Positions 22,441 through 33,300 of a stretch of 64,000 nt of DNA are shown piece by piece. The position numbers and the translations under genes were made by a program. The notes under the pieces are model-generated. The model ran no database searches and was not told the origin of the DNA. It worked only from the letters and a program-made list of their open reading frames with translations. The stretch lies in NCBI RefSeq assembly GCF_000003855.2, contig NW_003101679.1, forward strand, positions 3,670,561 through 3,734,560. Direction: 5' to 3'. Position 1 is the stretch's first letter. Each line of letters starts with the position of its first letter. This DNA is from Blastomyces gilchristii SLH14081 (Eukaryota; Ascomycota; Eurotiomycetes; Onygenales; Ajellomycetaceae).

Positions 22441-24520
22441 TGTAAAGAAGAAGCAGACTTCTGAATAAGATACAGATGAGAATAATGAAGTGAATACTTA
22501 TCTCAATATCTTAAGATCTGAAATGTTAATGTATAGAAGACACTTGAGTAAGAATTAAGAGATGACTGTAAAAGTGTTAGCAGACATAGAAGCTTCTACA
22601 TAATATATTAATAATTATATAATTCAAAGATTGAAAGAGGTCTGTCAAGTAAAGAATCTCTGACACATAAGATTATCTGATAATTAATATTTGATATCAT
22701 CTGTAAGAGTAAGAGTTCCCTTGCACTTCAGAGAATGATCTTGCTATATTTGAGCATGAGAGCTGCAGAATGTGAAATACAACCTTATTCTCAGACTCAA
22801 TTGATTTCAAAAATTCAATCTGCAGATTCAATGATGTACATGTCATATACAGTTAACTGATAGAAAGAAAACAGTTCATATAATTCTATCAACTGATATG
22901 AGAAGAACATTTCATGTCTCTGATATAGAAGAATTAAATCTGCTTACACATTAATAAGCAAAGAGAATGATTTGTAAGACCTCATCTGAAAGCATTCTGT
23001 ATGTCATACAGAACCTGAAAGCAGAGAAAACTAAGATAAAAGATATATAGAAGAACAAGTATATGAAGAAGCTTCTGAAGAAGTATAGAAAGGTCTTTTA
23101 AACAGATCTTTCATCAGAATTGTCATCAGAATGAGGATTTGTACATGAGATTGATATGAGGGACACAAAATCAGTCAATCAGAATGCATATTCTCTGTCA
23201 TAAACACACCTTGAAGAACAGAAGTATCAGATTATCAATCTTCTAGAACATAGTCTCATACAATCCTTATCAAGTGTGTGAGGCTTTTCAGTTCTATTTA
23301 TAAAAAAGACAGATGAAGAGTGATAAATGTGTATTAATTATCAAGCACTTAACAAGCTTACAATCAAGAATGAATATTCACTGTCACAGATTCAATAACA
23401 GTTAAATACAGTCAGAAACACCTGATATCTATCAAAGATTGATCTTCTCTCAGAATACTGACAGATCTGTGTAGATGAACTGTCAGTTCTGTAAACTGTG
23501 TTTAATATACAATGAGAGAAGTTCAAATTCCTGATAATATTATTCAGTCTGATAAATGCACTTATCATCTTTTAAATAATGATGAATACAATTCTTTATA
23601 AACAGAATGAAATCTCATATCTTGTATATCTCAATAACATTCTAGTCTTTTCAAACTCATATAATAAATATCTGAAGTATCTTAATAAAGTGCTTATAAC
23701 TCTGACAGAGTATAAGCTCTATATCAAATCAATCAAGTGTGTGTTTAAAATGAAAGAGTTGAAGTTCATAGAATATGTAGTGAGTGATGACTGTATACAC
23801 TCTATCTCAGAGAAATTGAATGTCATAGTGAATTGACTGTGGCTGAGAAATGTACACTATATACAATAGTTTCTTGAATTGATCTCATACTACTGCAGAT
23901 TTATCAAGAATTTCATATGAATATCTGCATCACTCTCAGATCTCTTAAGAGAAACAGATATAAATCTGTGAAAGAAGAAGTTTCATTCAATCATCTGAAA
24001 TACTGTGTGTGAAGAGACTTTTCTCACACTGAGAGAATGTATAATAATATTCTCAGTGCTTATTCAATCAGATCATAATAAACCTTTCTACATTAAGACA
24101 GATGCATTTAAATGAGCTATCAGAGGTGCTCTTCTACAGATGAGCAAGAACAGCAAGCTGCACTCAGTGACATATGATGATAGAAAACTATCAGATGCTG
24201 AGCTCAATTATTCAGTGCATGAAAAGAAATTGCTAGTGATCAAGTATGCACTGATGTTGTAGAATAGATATATCAATAACAGGTATATAATAACAGTGAT
24301 TACAGATCACAAAAGCCTCATCTATCTATAATTAATAATAAAAGCTTTCAAACACTTAGCACATTGAATCTCAGAGTTTCAAGCATACAATCTTCATATC
24401 AAATACTGAAAGAGATCAGATGCTGTGATATCTGACACAATCAGTCACAGATCTGATTTCATGAGTGAGAGTTCTGCAAACCAGGCATAAGAGACATTTG
24501 CATCAAACATGCTGAGAGAA
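22441..24520 (+). pseudogene. B1 protease, reverse transcriptase and RNase H (dead)
   Basis: The protease-like region is near 22580-22830 and includes the YNLILRLNWF block typical of the Gypsy protease end. Reverse transcriptase follows: the CINYQALNK block near 23330 and the catalytic box at 23627-23638 reading YLNN in place of YLDD. An open stretch from 23579 to 23836 covers the palm and connection. RNase H includes TDHKSLIYL near 24305. TGA at W positions and both lost catalytic Asp residues make it inactive. Confidence 0.85.
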
Positions 24521-26410
24521 TGCAAGAAATCAGAATGAGTGAACATCATGATCTCTTACTTAGAGAATAACAAGATATCAGATAATAAGTGTCTTATGAA
24601 AGTAGTAGAAGAGATACTTTTAAACTTCAAGCTGAGGAAATTGAAAAACAACATTGTGCTTTATCATGATCTAGAATACATAGAAGCTCCCTATCTAGAA
24701 CCTTCATTTAGATGTGACTTGATGACTCACATGCACAAGGAATTCAGTCACTTAGAAAGCCCTGAACTCATGAATGTACTTGAATCAAGAGCATACTGAT
24801 CAAGCATGCCTGAGAACATTCAGATATACACTCACAAGTGCCTGAATTGCCAGGTCATGAAAGAATCTAAGAAAGGGTTAGAACACAAGGAAGTGCAACA
24901 TCAGATGAAGTGTATGATATAACTATTCAAACAATGAGAAGTGGACCTCATAGGCATATTGCCATGGACATCAAATGAAAATCAATGAATAATCACTGCT
25001 ATTGATTACACTACTGACTGGCCAGTTGTAAAAGCAGTTTCAGAGGTGACAGAGAAGGTGATAGCAAAGTTCCTACACAATGAGATCTATGTCAACTATG
25101 AAATGCCGCATGAGATTCTAACTGATAACAGTGTGAACCTTGTGAAAGAAGTAGTGAGGCATTTCATAAGCCAGTTACAGACAAGACATCATAGAACAAC
25201 ATCATATTATTTGCAGATGAACAGGAAGATGAAACACTTGAATGAAATCTTGAACAACATGCTAATAAAATATCTAGTGAGCAAGTCTACAAGACTATGA
25301 GATGAATATCTCAGGCAGGTGCTATTAATCACATGAATTTGACAGTATGCAGTCTCTAAGTATTCATCATTCTACCTGTTGTATGAATTGCATCCGCGCA
25401 TTCTGAAGAATGCTTCAGAAAAGATGAGAGAGAGAGCAGTTATAGACACAGCAGTAGCAGTTGCAGACACAGCAGTCACAGACATGAAACCAAGATTGAA
25501 AGAGATCAGCCACACATGCACAAAAGCTAATGAGTTACTCCTGAATCAAGCAATTCAATTAAAAAGAATACAAGACTCACTAGTTAAGACATTGAGTCTC
25601 AAGATGAGAATATGAGTTCTCATACACAATGAGAGTTCTGAGAAGTTTCAATCTAGATGATTCAGATCATATAAAATACTCAAATCACATTCTCTGAGAA
25701 CATACACATTGAAAGAATCAGAGGGATGAATCTTACACAACTTAATTAATGATTCATAACTTATGAAAGCAAAGATGCAAGACTTAAGTGAATTATGATT
25801 ATTCACAGCACTATTATCAGTATTGAAAAAGAAGAAACTTACAATTGAAAAGTCTCACAAAGTAAGAGAAATCATAGACACTTATGAATCAGATAATCTC
25901 ACTTATTTCAATCTTTTCACAATTATAAGAAAAGAATGAAAAGAAATGAAGAAATCAGATAAATATCACACTTCAATAAGTGATGAGACTGTAGTCAGTC
26001 ATACAATAACATGCTGCAGACAGCAGATGTAACACAGTAAAGAGCAGTCTCAAAGCAGCAGACTTGCACATGAATCAGGTCACAGAAGAAAAAGAGATTC
26101 AGAGTTGAATTCAACTGTTTACATCAGTTCAATTGTGAAGATCACAGAGAATAAACTATCTGAAATATTCATAGATACATGAGATCAAGCTATCTCAATC
26201 TCTAAAGACACTCAGAGATTGAGTGAGATTAGTTTCAATGAGCTATTCACTGTAGTGATCTGAGCAGGTGAAGAGAGACAGTATAATATATAAGACAGAA
26301 TCACAAAAGATAGAAGCTGCTGAATCTAGTCACTGAACACTGTATTATATAGAGGTTGTATAAGAGTAGTGACTAGCAGATAAAGGAAAAGTGTAAGAAA
26401 TGAAAAGAGA
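24521..26410 (+). pseudogene. B1 integrase (dead)
   Basis: Open stretches 24539-24799, 25046-25300 and 25379-25615 are in one phase. The zinc-binding part shows HMHKEFSH and CLNCQVMK (HHCC type). The catalytic core has D in VDLIGILPW, D in ILTDNS, and a third position where the usual E of QxNGxxER is Lys (QMNRKMKHLN). The C-terminal part has the fungal Gypsy pattern of a Trp-rich block and LIND. Role: insertion of the cDNA. It ends about 180 bases before the antisense gene; no chromodomain follows. Confidence 0.85.
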
Positions 26411-26594
26411 TAATGAATTGATCATCAACTGTAAGAGTCAGCTGCAAAAGACAAATGTTATCATACACACTTCATTCATTTTCATACACTATATGTTAAT
26501 CTGTTTCCAATGCCACATCACCTGAAAAACACTAAAAACAAAGAAAATCTCAAAACTCAAGGTCTGCAAGGAATTTGAGAATTATAAGATACTT

Positions 26595-28128
26595 TTATAA
26601 CAACACTGTACATATCTTCAATTTCTCTATCACTCTGTATACAACATTAATGTCATTTATCACAAGATTGACTGAAATGCCAATATAGAAATGCATACAC
26701 ATATACATAGAGAAATTGAAGAAGAGTGTGAGACCCGCAGAACCAGGAGTCAGGGCAGGGAAAACAGAGGCAGAAGAAACAGAAGAAGAAGAAGATGCAG
26801 GACTGAATAACCAACAGTGAGAGTCACTCAGAATCAAATACTTACAACTCAGTATGCACACAATCTTCTCTGCAGAGAAGGGAGAGAAAGTAACAGAAGA
26901 AGCTTGAAAATAGAAGAGAGTAGTCTCAGCAGCATTATCATCTTTAATTAAAATGATCTCTGATGCTGGAGTAACTAAGAACTATTATTAGCATATAAAA
27001 TCACAAAAGCAGAGATAACAATTATCAAACAAACACTCACTGGTCTTAGAATTGTACACACAATTACAACACACACAAGACTTCTCAGAAAGAGAGAGGA
27101 AGACACAGAAGAATGCAGGAAGCAGAACACAGTATATGAACAGCTCATTCTCACAATGACATCTCAGACAAGGTGTACAAGCCTCACACTCATGAGTGTA
27201 AAAGAGTACAATATTCATGTTTCTGTTCTCAAAAACATAGATATCTTTCATCTGCATTACAAAGTCAGACAACAGACATCAGAGAATAGGTTAATACAGA
27301 TCTATCATTCTGAAGAAATTCATTAAAGCAGATGTTCTCACAATGTTGAACTTTACAGTCATGAAAAGCTTCTTAATATCTGTGAATATTATAACTTTGT
27401 ATACAGTAAAATTCATAACAATTTCCTCTAAGAACAGAAAAATCAGCATTAGAAAGAAAAGATGAAAAAGAAAAAGACTTACAATCTCAATACTGTTGAA
27501 GAGAAGAATGATTCTCTGATATGAATGAATAATTGTCTCACTATAAATATTTAAAATAAATATAATAATCAGTGTCTGTGACTGAGCTTCAGATAGTTAT
27601 ATTATACACAGTCTTCATACAATAAATTATTCTGAGAGTCAGTAAGAAGAGCAGAAGCATACACACTGAGAGAGATGATTTATTAAGCTTATATAATATC
27701 TCCTTGAAATGGGGAGAGCTGATAACAAAAGCAGAGATGATAAAACCAGAAGTAGCAGAAGTGAGGGTTGCAGGAACAGGGATAGCAGAAGAGGAATCAG
27801 ACACAGGGGTAGATATAGAAGATTGAGAGAGAGTGGCAGAGAAAGGAACAGAGAGAGCAGAGAGAAATGCAGAAGACTTAGCCACACATGACACAGACAA
27901 TTTCTTCATTATCACATTCTTCAAGTTCTCAATCAATGATTCAACACTGAGTTCACTATTATCAGTGAATGCAGATCTGTCAACATGTGAAGATTCTACA
28001 CAAATAAAAACAAACATATTAGCATCTGCATTCACACAAAATTGTGCCAGAAAACACAATCAGAAACCCGCTGAGAAGGAAATAATTGAGAGTGTATGAG
28101 AAGATGAAAAAGATGTGTTATTATTCAT
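26595..28128 (-). pseudogene. B1 antisense Cys-rich accessory gene, unknown function
   Basis: Lies between integrase and 3' LTR, opposite to pol. The ATG at 28128 (MNNNTSFSSSHTLS) opens a ~180-codon frame to 27589 with one TGA at a likely Trp. A second block (27272-26988) has PCLRC and a C-x-N-C-x-Y-N-x5-C-x-F motif around 27030-27080. A third block (26861-26595) is Ser-rich then hydrophobic. Blocks are separated by AT-rich gaps; the second begins after GTAATGCAG, so introns are possible. The same arrangement occurs in B2 and B3, and a related motif in C. It resembles a small zinc-binding protein; function unknown. Confidence 0.7.
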
Positions 28129-28567
28129 GATAATACATTATTCTGATGATCATTAGAAGATAAACAAGTTCTGATCATGTTTCACAATGTATTACACTTA
28201 CTGCTAACAAACTGCTCAGTATGAGCACTATGATGATGCTTGTTATGAGAACAGGAGGCCATTGCCAGGAACATGTACAATGTGATAGATGAACAGATGG
28301 AAAGAGTTGAACAGAAGAAGGGGTAGAAATCTTGAATAATAGTGACATTCAATAATGATGATGATGAAGAAGATGATTGAAGAATGAAAAAAGTTAGTGA
28401 ATGAGTGATATAATATAGTGAAAGTTTCTTTGTGAGGATGTACACAGAACACTAGCTGAATCAGAGATAGATCACACAATTGTGAAATGCTAGTGGCGAG
28501 CTAATCCACATGAAGCTAGAGTGTATGACATGGTCATGTGAGCGTGACTGAATCTGGTGAGGGAGGA

Positions 28568-28745
28568 TGTGATTCAGAAGAATGTACAATCATCAGATAA
28601 TAACACAGCCGCTTCCAAACTACTAGCATATGAATGTAAAGAGGGCTCTAGCGGCCACTAATTAATTTAGCGTACGAGATTCAATATATAAGAAGCCGGC
28701 GTACGCCTGTAATCGTACGCTGGCTTAAGCAACCTTTGAATCACA
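28568..28745 (+). repeat. B1 3' LTR (178 bp) and purine tract
   Basis: Starts TGTGATTC and ends GAATCACA. The purine tract GTGAGGGAGGA lies immediately upstream (28557-28567). Followed by TTTT and then A2 gag sequence (ACTGACATTCTC). Compared with the 5' LTR it has lost several CpGs near its start but kept CGTACGCTGG near its end. Confidence 0.9.
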
Positions 28746-28988
28746 TTTTACTGACATTCTCTTATAAGATCTTATTACAGAGTTAGAGTAACTGATAAGT
28801 AAGCTTCTATCTGAGAACTCAGTATTTACTTAACTATTTAAGACTCAGGGTTCACTTAACTATTTGACTGTTTCTCTATTTCTTACACATTGTTATGCAT
28901 TTGAATATCTCAGTGAGTAATCATTTCTAATGAGAAGATGATACATGAATAATCATTTCTAATAAGAAGATGATGAACATTTTTCAAG
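28746..28988 (-). pseudogene. A2 gag start and leader, with self-priming site
   Basis: The remaining A2 interior between B1 and the A2 5' LTR. A short repeat of the ACTCAG...TTAACTATTT phrase occurs at 28820-28860. The primer site is at 28976-28986, two bases outside the LTR; it pairs with LTR positions 29047-29057 at 9 of 11 bases and ends in the A2-specific CA. Confidence 0.7.
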
Positions 28989-29281
28989 TATAAGAGGCCT
29001 ACACTGAATAGATTGATATGATATTGATAGGTCTTATATAACAAAGTGAACAATATTAAAGAAGAAAAAGAAAGAAAAAGTGTGAGAATCAGTGATCAGA
29101 GTGAATATTTATATGTGTACACAGTGTGTACGCGGTGAGGCTTCGGGGCGGAAGAATAGGAATTCTGTGAGTTTTTCAGCTGAGAATCAGCAATTGAGAA
29201 TGACTGAGAATCGGAGCTTTCATCGGAATCTATGGAGTGTAAGAGAATAGTCTATATGATAATCGGGCGCAGCCCGCCACA
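28989..29281 (-). repeat. A2 5' LTR (293 bp)
   Basis: Starts TATAAGAGGCC (mutated TG) and ends CGCCACA on the plus strand. Keeps CpGs (TACGCGG, TTCGGGGCGG, AATCGGGCGC) that its partner at 9606 has lost. Followed by the target duplication TAAGA and then LINE L1. Confidence 0.9.
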
Positions 29282-29286
29282 TAAGA

Positions 29287-30212
29287 TAAGCCTGAGATAA
29301 AAATAGAAGTATCACAAGAATCTTCAATCTTATTTGTTTTATTTACAATATACACTGCATATCTATTGAAGAATAGAGAGATGAAAATAGTGAGATTTTT
29401 AAGCTATGTAGATGATATTAATCTAGGCTACAGTTTAAAAATAATTAAAGAGAATTTAGAAGTAATTGAAAAAGTAGTAAAGAAAATCTTTGTTAGAGTA
29501 GATATTAATCAAATTCAATTTAATATGAATAAAACTGAGTTAATTCACTTTTTTCTCAGATTCAATAAGAAAAAACTAAGTCTAACTCTTTTAAATAAAG
29601 AGCTTAAACTCAGTTTGAATGTCAAATGACTGCAACTATGATTAAACTCCAAGTTGAATTTTAAATATTATATTCAACAGAGAACTATCAAGGCAGAAAG
29701 ACTATTGCATAGCATAATCAGACTATTAAATACAGAGAGAGATCTATTCTTTCAGACTATAAGACAGCTATACATAGCCTGTATCATCTCAGTAGCTGAT
29801 TATGAAGTTTAAGTTTAATAGAATAATCAATAAAATTTCACTAAACTCTTTCAAAGTCTGTAAAACAGAGCTTTGAGAAGAATTCTGAGAGTATTCAGAT
29901 CATCTTCTATTAAAGTAATGAAAATTGAAGCTTCAATCTCTTCTTCTGTTATTAGATTTAAAAAGAGCTGTATCAACTATACTCTGAGAGTTATAAAGAT
30001 GAGCTTAAATTATATAATTAGAGAAAAAATCTCTTCTTCATTTTTATCAATTAACTCAGGAAATGAACTGATTGAAATAAATTTCTTGATTGAAATGAAA
30101 ATAATTCTTCAAAGATAATGCTCTCTCAACTATACAGACTATATTTACTGATTAAAAATCAATTTTCTTTATTGAATGTTGAAAAAGTTGCTCATGACAA
30201 GATATCTCTCTG
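29287..30212 (+). pseudogene. L1 ORF2, RT palm to RNase H linker (dead)
   Basis: Matches L2 ORF2 from about 53400 to 54325. An 87-codon open stretch (29366-29629) contains the catalytic box as YVDD (in SYVDDINLGY) and the downstream thumb region. A second open stretch (29873-30118) matches the RALRRIL block of L2. Between them W codons are TGA. Cut at 30213 by the B2 LTR; RNase H is not present in the window for this copy. Confidence 0.85.
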
Positions 30213-30379
30213 TGTGATTCGGAAGAACGTACGACCGTCGGATAATAACGCGGCCGCTTCCGAACTTGCTTACGAATGTAAAGAGGCCATAGCGGCCATC
30301 AATTAATTTAGTGTACAATATATAAGAAGCCGGTGTACGCCTGTAATCATACACTGACTCAAGCAACCTTTGAATCACA
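30213..30379 (+). repeat. B2 5' LTR (167 bp)
   Basis: Intact ends TGTGATTC and GAATCACA. It is 11 bases shorter than the B1 LTR, with the TTGCTTACGAATG form shared with B3 instead of ACTAGCGTACGAATG, so B2 and B3 form one subfamily. CpG-rich start is well kept (CGTACGACCGTCGG). Confidence 0.92.
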
Positions 30380-30388
30380 TCTGATAGC

Positions 30389-33300
30389 ATGTCTAAAAAC
30401 TGGTGTGAAGCACAGGCTTCTTCAGGACATGATAATTTCATCTACAAAGTGATTTATAGTTATCATGTCAGAGTGATTCTAGAACATCTCAAAAGATAGT
30501 GTATAATGAGTGATGAGTGAAAGAGCATTCAATTGATACTGCTTTGCTTGTCGAGAAAAAACTCCATGCTCAGATGAATATCACATATGATATATAAACA
30601 GATAAGATGTGAGAAAGAGAATGAGAGTGATGAATCAGAATCAAAGAAGTTCACTCTCTACTCAAAAGAAGGATAAAAAGAAGAGAGAGATGATCATCAC
30701 TGAAGTCATATAATAATAACAGAAATCATATAACAAGATAGCAATATAATGATAGATATTATACAATCAATGAGAAATCACTAAAATAAATATCTTTTCT
30801 AGTTAATATAAATAACACTCTTTTCTGCTATCTGAACTGAAAGATATGCAGAATCTCTTAGAGAGTTTACTTGAAACAGTAAGAAAAGTAACTGAAACTG
30901 CTAAACTAGAATTAAAGCTCTGTATATATACAAGAATTCTAAATGAGATTGAGGTCTTGTATACACAGTGACAGGCTGAGATGAAAGTCAAACAATAATT
31001 AACATTCACTATGAATCAAGTATTCACTATGAAGAGCTTTGCTGATGCAATTATCATCATTAATAAGAATAGAGAAAACCAGGTCTTATATCTGCAGTGA
31101 GAGATTGAATATTTATATAGACAGGTGACTATGCTGAATCTGAAGATCTTATCACAATCATTTATAATCTCTTCAGAAGTGTACACATTATCAGAGATCA
31201 CTGTGCAGAATGAGAATCTGAGTATAGAATATATTAAGCTGAAAGATCTACTGAAGTTATTAAACTTCAATAATAACTGAAAAAATGATGCTGTAATCAG
31301 CTGACTAAGTCAGATATAATTATATTATCAGATTGAATATAAACTTACAGACAGACAGTTAATATAATTTTAACAAGTGTTAAGATCTGCTGTATTTCTA
31401 CACAGAAAAGTAAAGTCATTATAAATAACTGATAAAAAGATAAATCTCACAGATCTGAAGTAATATTCATTCTTATAAATATGAAATGAGTTTTTCAAAT
31501 AAATCTTATACAACTTTAAGAAAGTAAATATATAAAATAAGTGTTATATGCTTCACTGAATATAGATAAGTGAGTGATCTTATATTATACTTCACATACT
31601 TCAGTTTATACTATTTTATATTGAATGAAGAGCTTTCAACATCTTTCTATTTACAGATCTTCATTCATGATCTTATATCTGAGTTGAGAGTGAAATAGAA
31701 ATGCTTAATCTCACAGTCAGTTATAGTGAAGAAAGCATACAATATTCTTATTATACAGAAATAAGTGAGTCAATTGCAATAGAAAATACTGTAATTGTAT
31801 ATATCTCAGTGAAGAATGAGTAATCAGACTTCTATAACACAAGTCACATGCTCAGATGCAATGAATCTAGATCTGAATGTTATTACTAAAGTGCTGAATT
31901 CTCTGAAAAAGAAATTCTCTGAGTGAAAATCTTGATATTATGAGTATTGAGCTTGCTTCAACTACAGATATCAAAATCATGATATAAAAGATTACACACA
32001 GTGTGTGCAGTCAAGAGAAGCAAGAGAGTCAAAAAACTAGCAGAATTAGTGAGCTTGAAGACACTTGCTGATATTCTATGAAAAGTGTTCAAAGTGAAAG
32101 AGATGTCTGTGTTAGATGACTCTCTAAATTCTGCAAATATCAAGAGAAAGCAGGCTTCTGAATAAGATGCAGATGAGAATAATGAAGTGAATGCTTATCT
32201 CAATACCTTGAGACCTGAAATATTAATGTATAAGAGACACTTAAGTAAGAATTAAAAGATAACTGTAAAAGTGTTAGCAGACACAGAAGCTTCTACACAA
32301 TATATTGATAATTATATAATTCAAAAACTGAAAGAGATTCACTGAGTGAAGAATCTCTGATATATAAGATTATCTGATAACTGATATTTAATATTATCTA
32401 TAAGAGTAAGAGTTCTCTTACACTTTGAAGAATAATCTTACTACATTTGAGTGTGAGAGCTATAGAATGTGAAATACAATCTTATTCTCAGACTCAATTG
32501 ATTTCAAAGATTCAATTCACAGATTCAATGATGTACATATCATATACAGTTGACTGATAGAAAGAAAACAGTTCATATAATTCTATCAACTGATATGAGA
32601 AGGACATTTCACATCTCTGATATAGAAGAATTAAATCTGTTTATATATTAATAAGTAAAGAGAATAATTTGCAAGACCTTGTCTGAAAGTATTCTGTATA
32701 TCATATGAGATCTGAAAGAGAAGAAGACTAAGATAAGAATATACAGAAGAATAAGTGTATGAAGAAGCTTCTGAAGAAGTATGAGAAGATGTTCTGAACA
32801 GATCTTTCACTGAAATTGTCACTGAAATGAGGATTTATATATGAGATTGATACAAGGAATGCAAAACCAGTCAATCAGAATGTGAATTCTCTGTCACAAA
32901 CACATCTTGAAGAACAGAAGCATCAGATCACAGATCTTCTAGAATATGATCTCATATAACTCTCATTAAGTACATGAGGCTTTTCAGTTCTATTTATAAA
33001 AAAGATGAGTAAGAAGTGATGAATGTGTATTAATTATTGAGCACTTAATAAGCTTATAATCAAGAATAAATATTCACTGCTACAGATTCAACAACAGTTG
33101 AATATAGTTAAAAATGACTGATATCTATTGAAGATCAATCTTCTCTCAGAATACTGACAGATCTGTGTAGATGAACTGTCAGTTCTGTGAACTGTATTTA
33201 ATATATAATGAGAGAAGTTCAAATTTCTAATAATATTATTCAGTCTAATAAATGCACTCATCATCTTTCAAACAATGATGAATATAATTCTTTATAAACA

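Larger units (their letters stand above)
20475..28745 (+). mobile_element. Gypsy element B1, complete but mutated, inside A2
   Basis: An 8271-bp Ty3/Gypsy element on the plus strand, longer than family A because of a 5' leader frame and a ~2-kb antisense gene region at the 3' end. LTRs are 178 bp with termini TGTGATTC and GAATCACA (the 5' end mutated to TATGGTTC). Flanks TTTT and TTTT suggest a 4-bp target duplication, and the A2 sequence is continuous across. Order: LTR, primer site, pre-gag frame, gag, protease, RT, RNase H, integrase, then the antisense Cys-rich gene, purine tract and LTR. No chromodomain is seen. Confidence 0.92.
9606..29281 (-). mobile_element. Gypsy element A2, split by A3 and B1
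   Basis: Chromovirus of family A on the minus strand in LINE L1, with target duplication TAAGA at 9601-9605 and 29282-29286. Its own pieces are 9606-12360, 18088-20474 and 28746-29281, about 5.7 kb in total. LTRs are 293 bp each and differ from those of A1, A3 and A4 in the upstream half (after TACACAGTG on the plus strand), so it is a distinct subfamily. All coding parts carry stops. Confidence 0.9.
935..30212 (+). mobile_element. LINE L1, heavily mutated, split by later insertions
   Basis: Non-LTR retrotransposon, collinear with the better copy L2. Segments are 935-2398, 8207-8299, 8812-9164, about 9422-9605 and 29287-30212, interrupted by A1, MITE copy 2, the assembly gap, A2 and finally B2. 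ORF1 survives only as its last ~40 codons (935-1058, ending TAG). ORF2 follows from 1088. Differences from L2 are overwhelmingly C to T or G to A. A 21-bp unit is tandemly duplicated at 2357-2398. The 3' end lies beyond B2, outside the window, so this copy's target duplication cannot be read. Confidence 0.88.

Noticed and set aside
27709..27891. Arg/Ser-rich plus-strand frame (and its partner at 37416-37625)
   Set aside because: It is the complement of the Ser/Thr-rich stretch of the antisense gene; the minus-strand frame is conserved in all three B copies with a start codon and Cys motif, this one is not.
20475..28745. B elements as endogenous virus with an env gene
   Set aside because: The 3' gene is antisense to pol and has no signal peptide, furin-like site or fusion region that I can see; calling it env would be unsupported.
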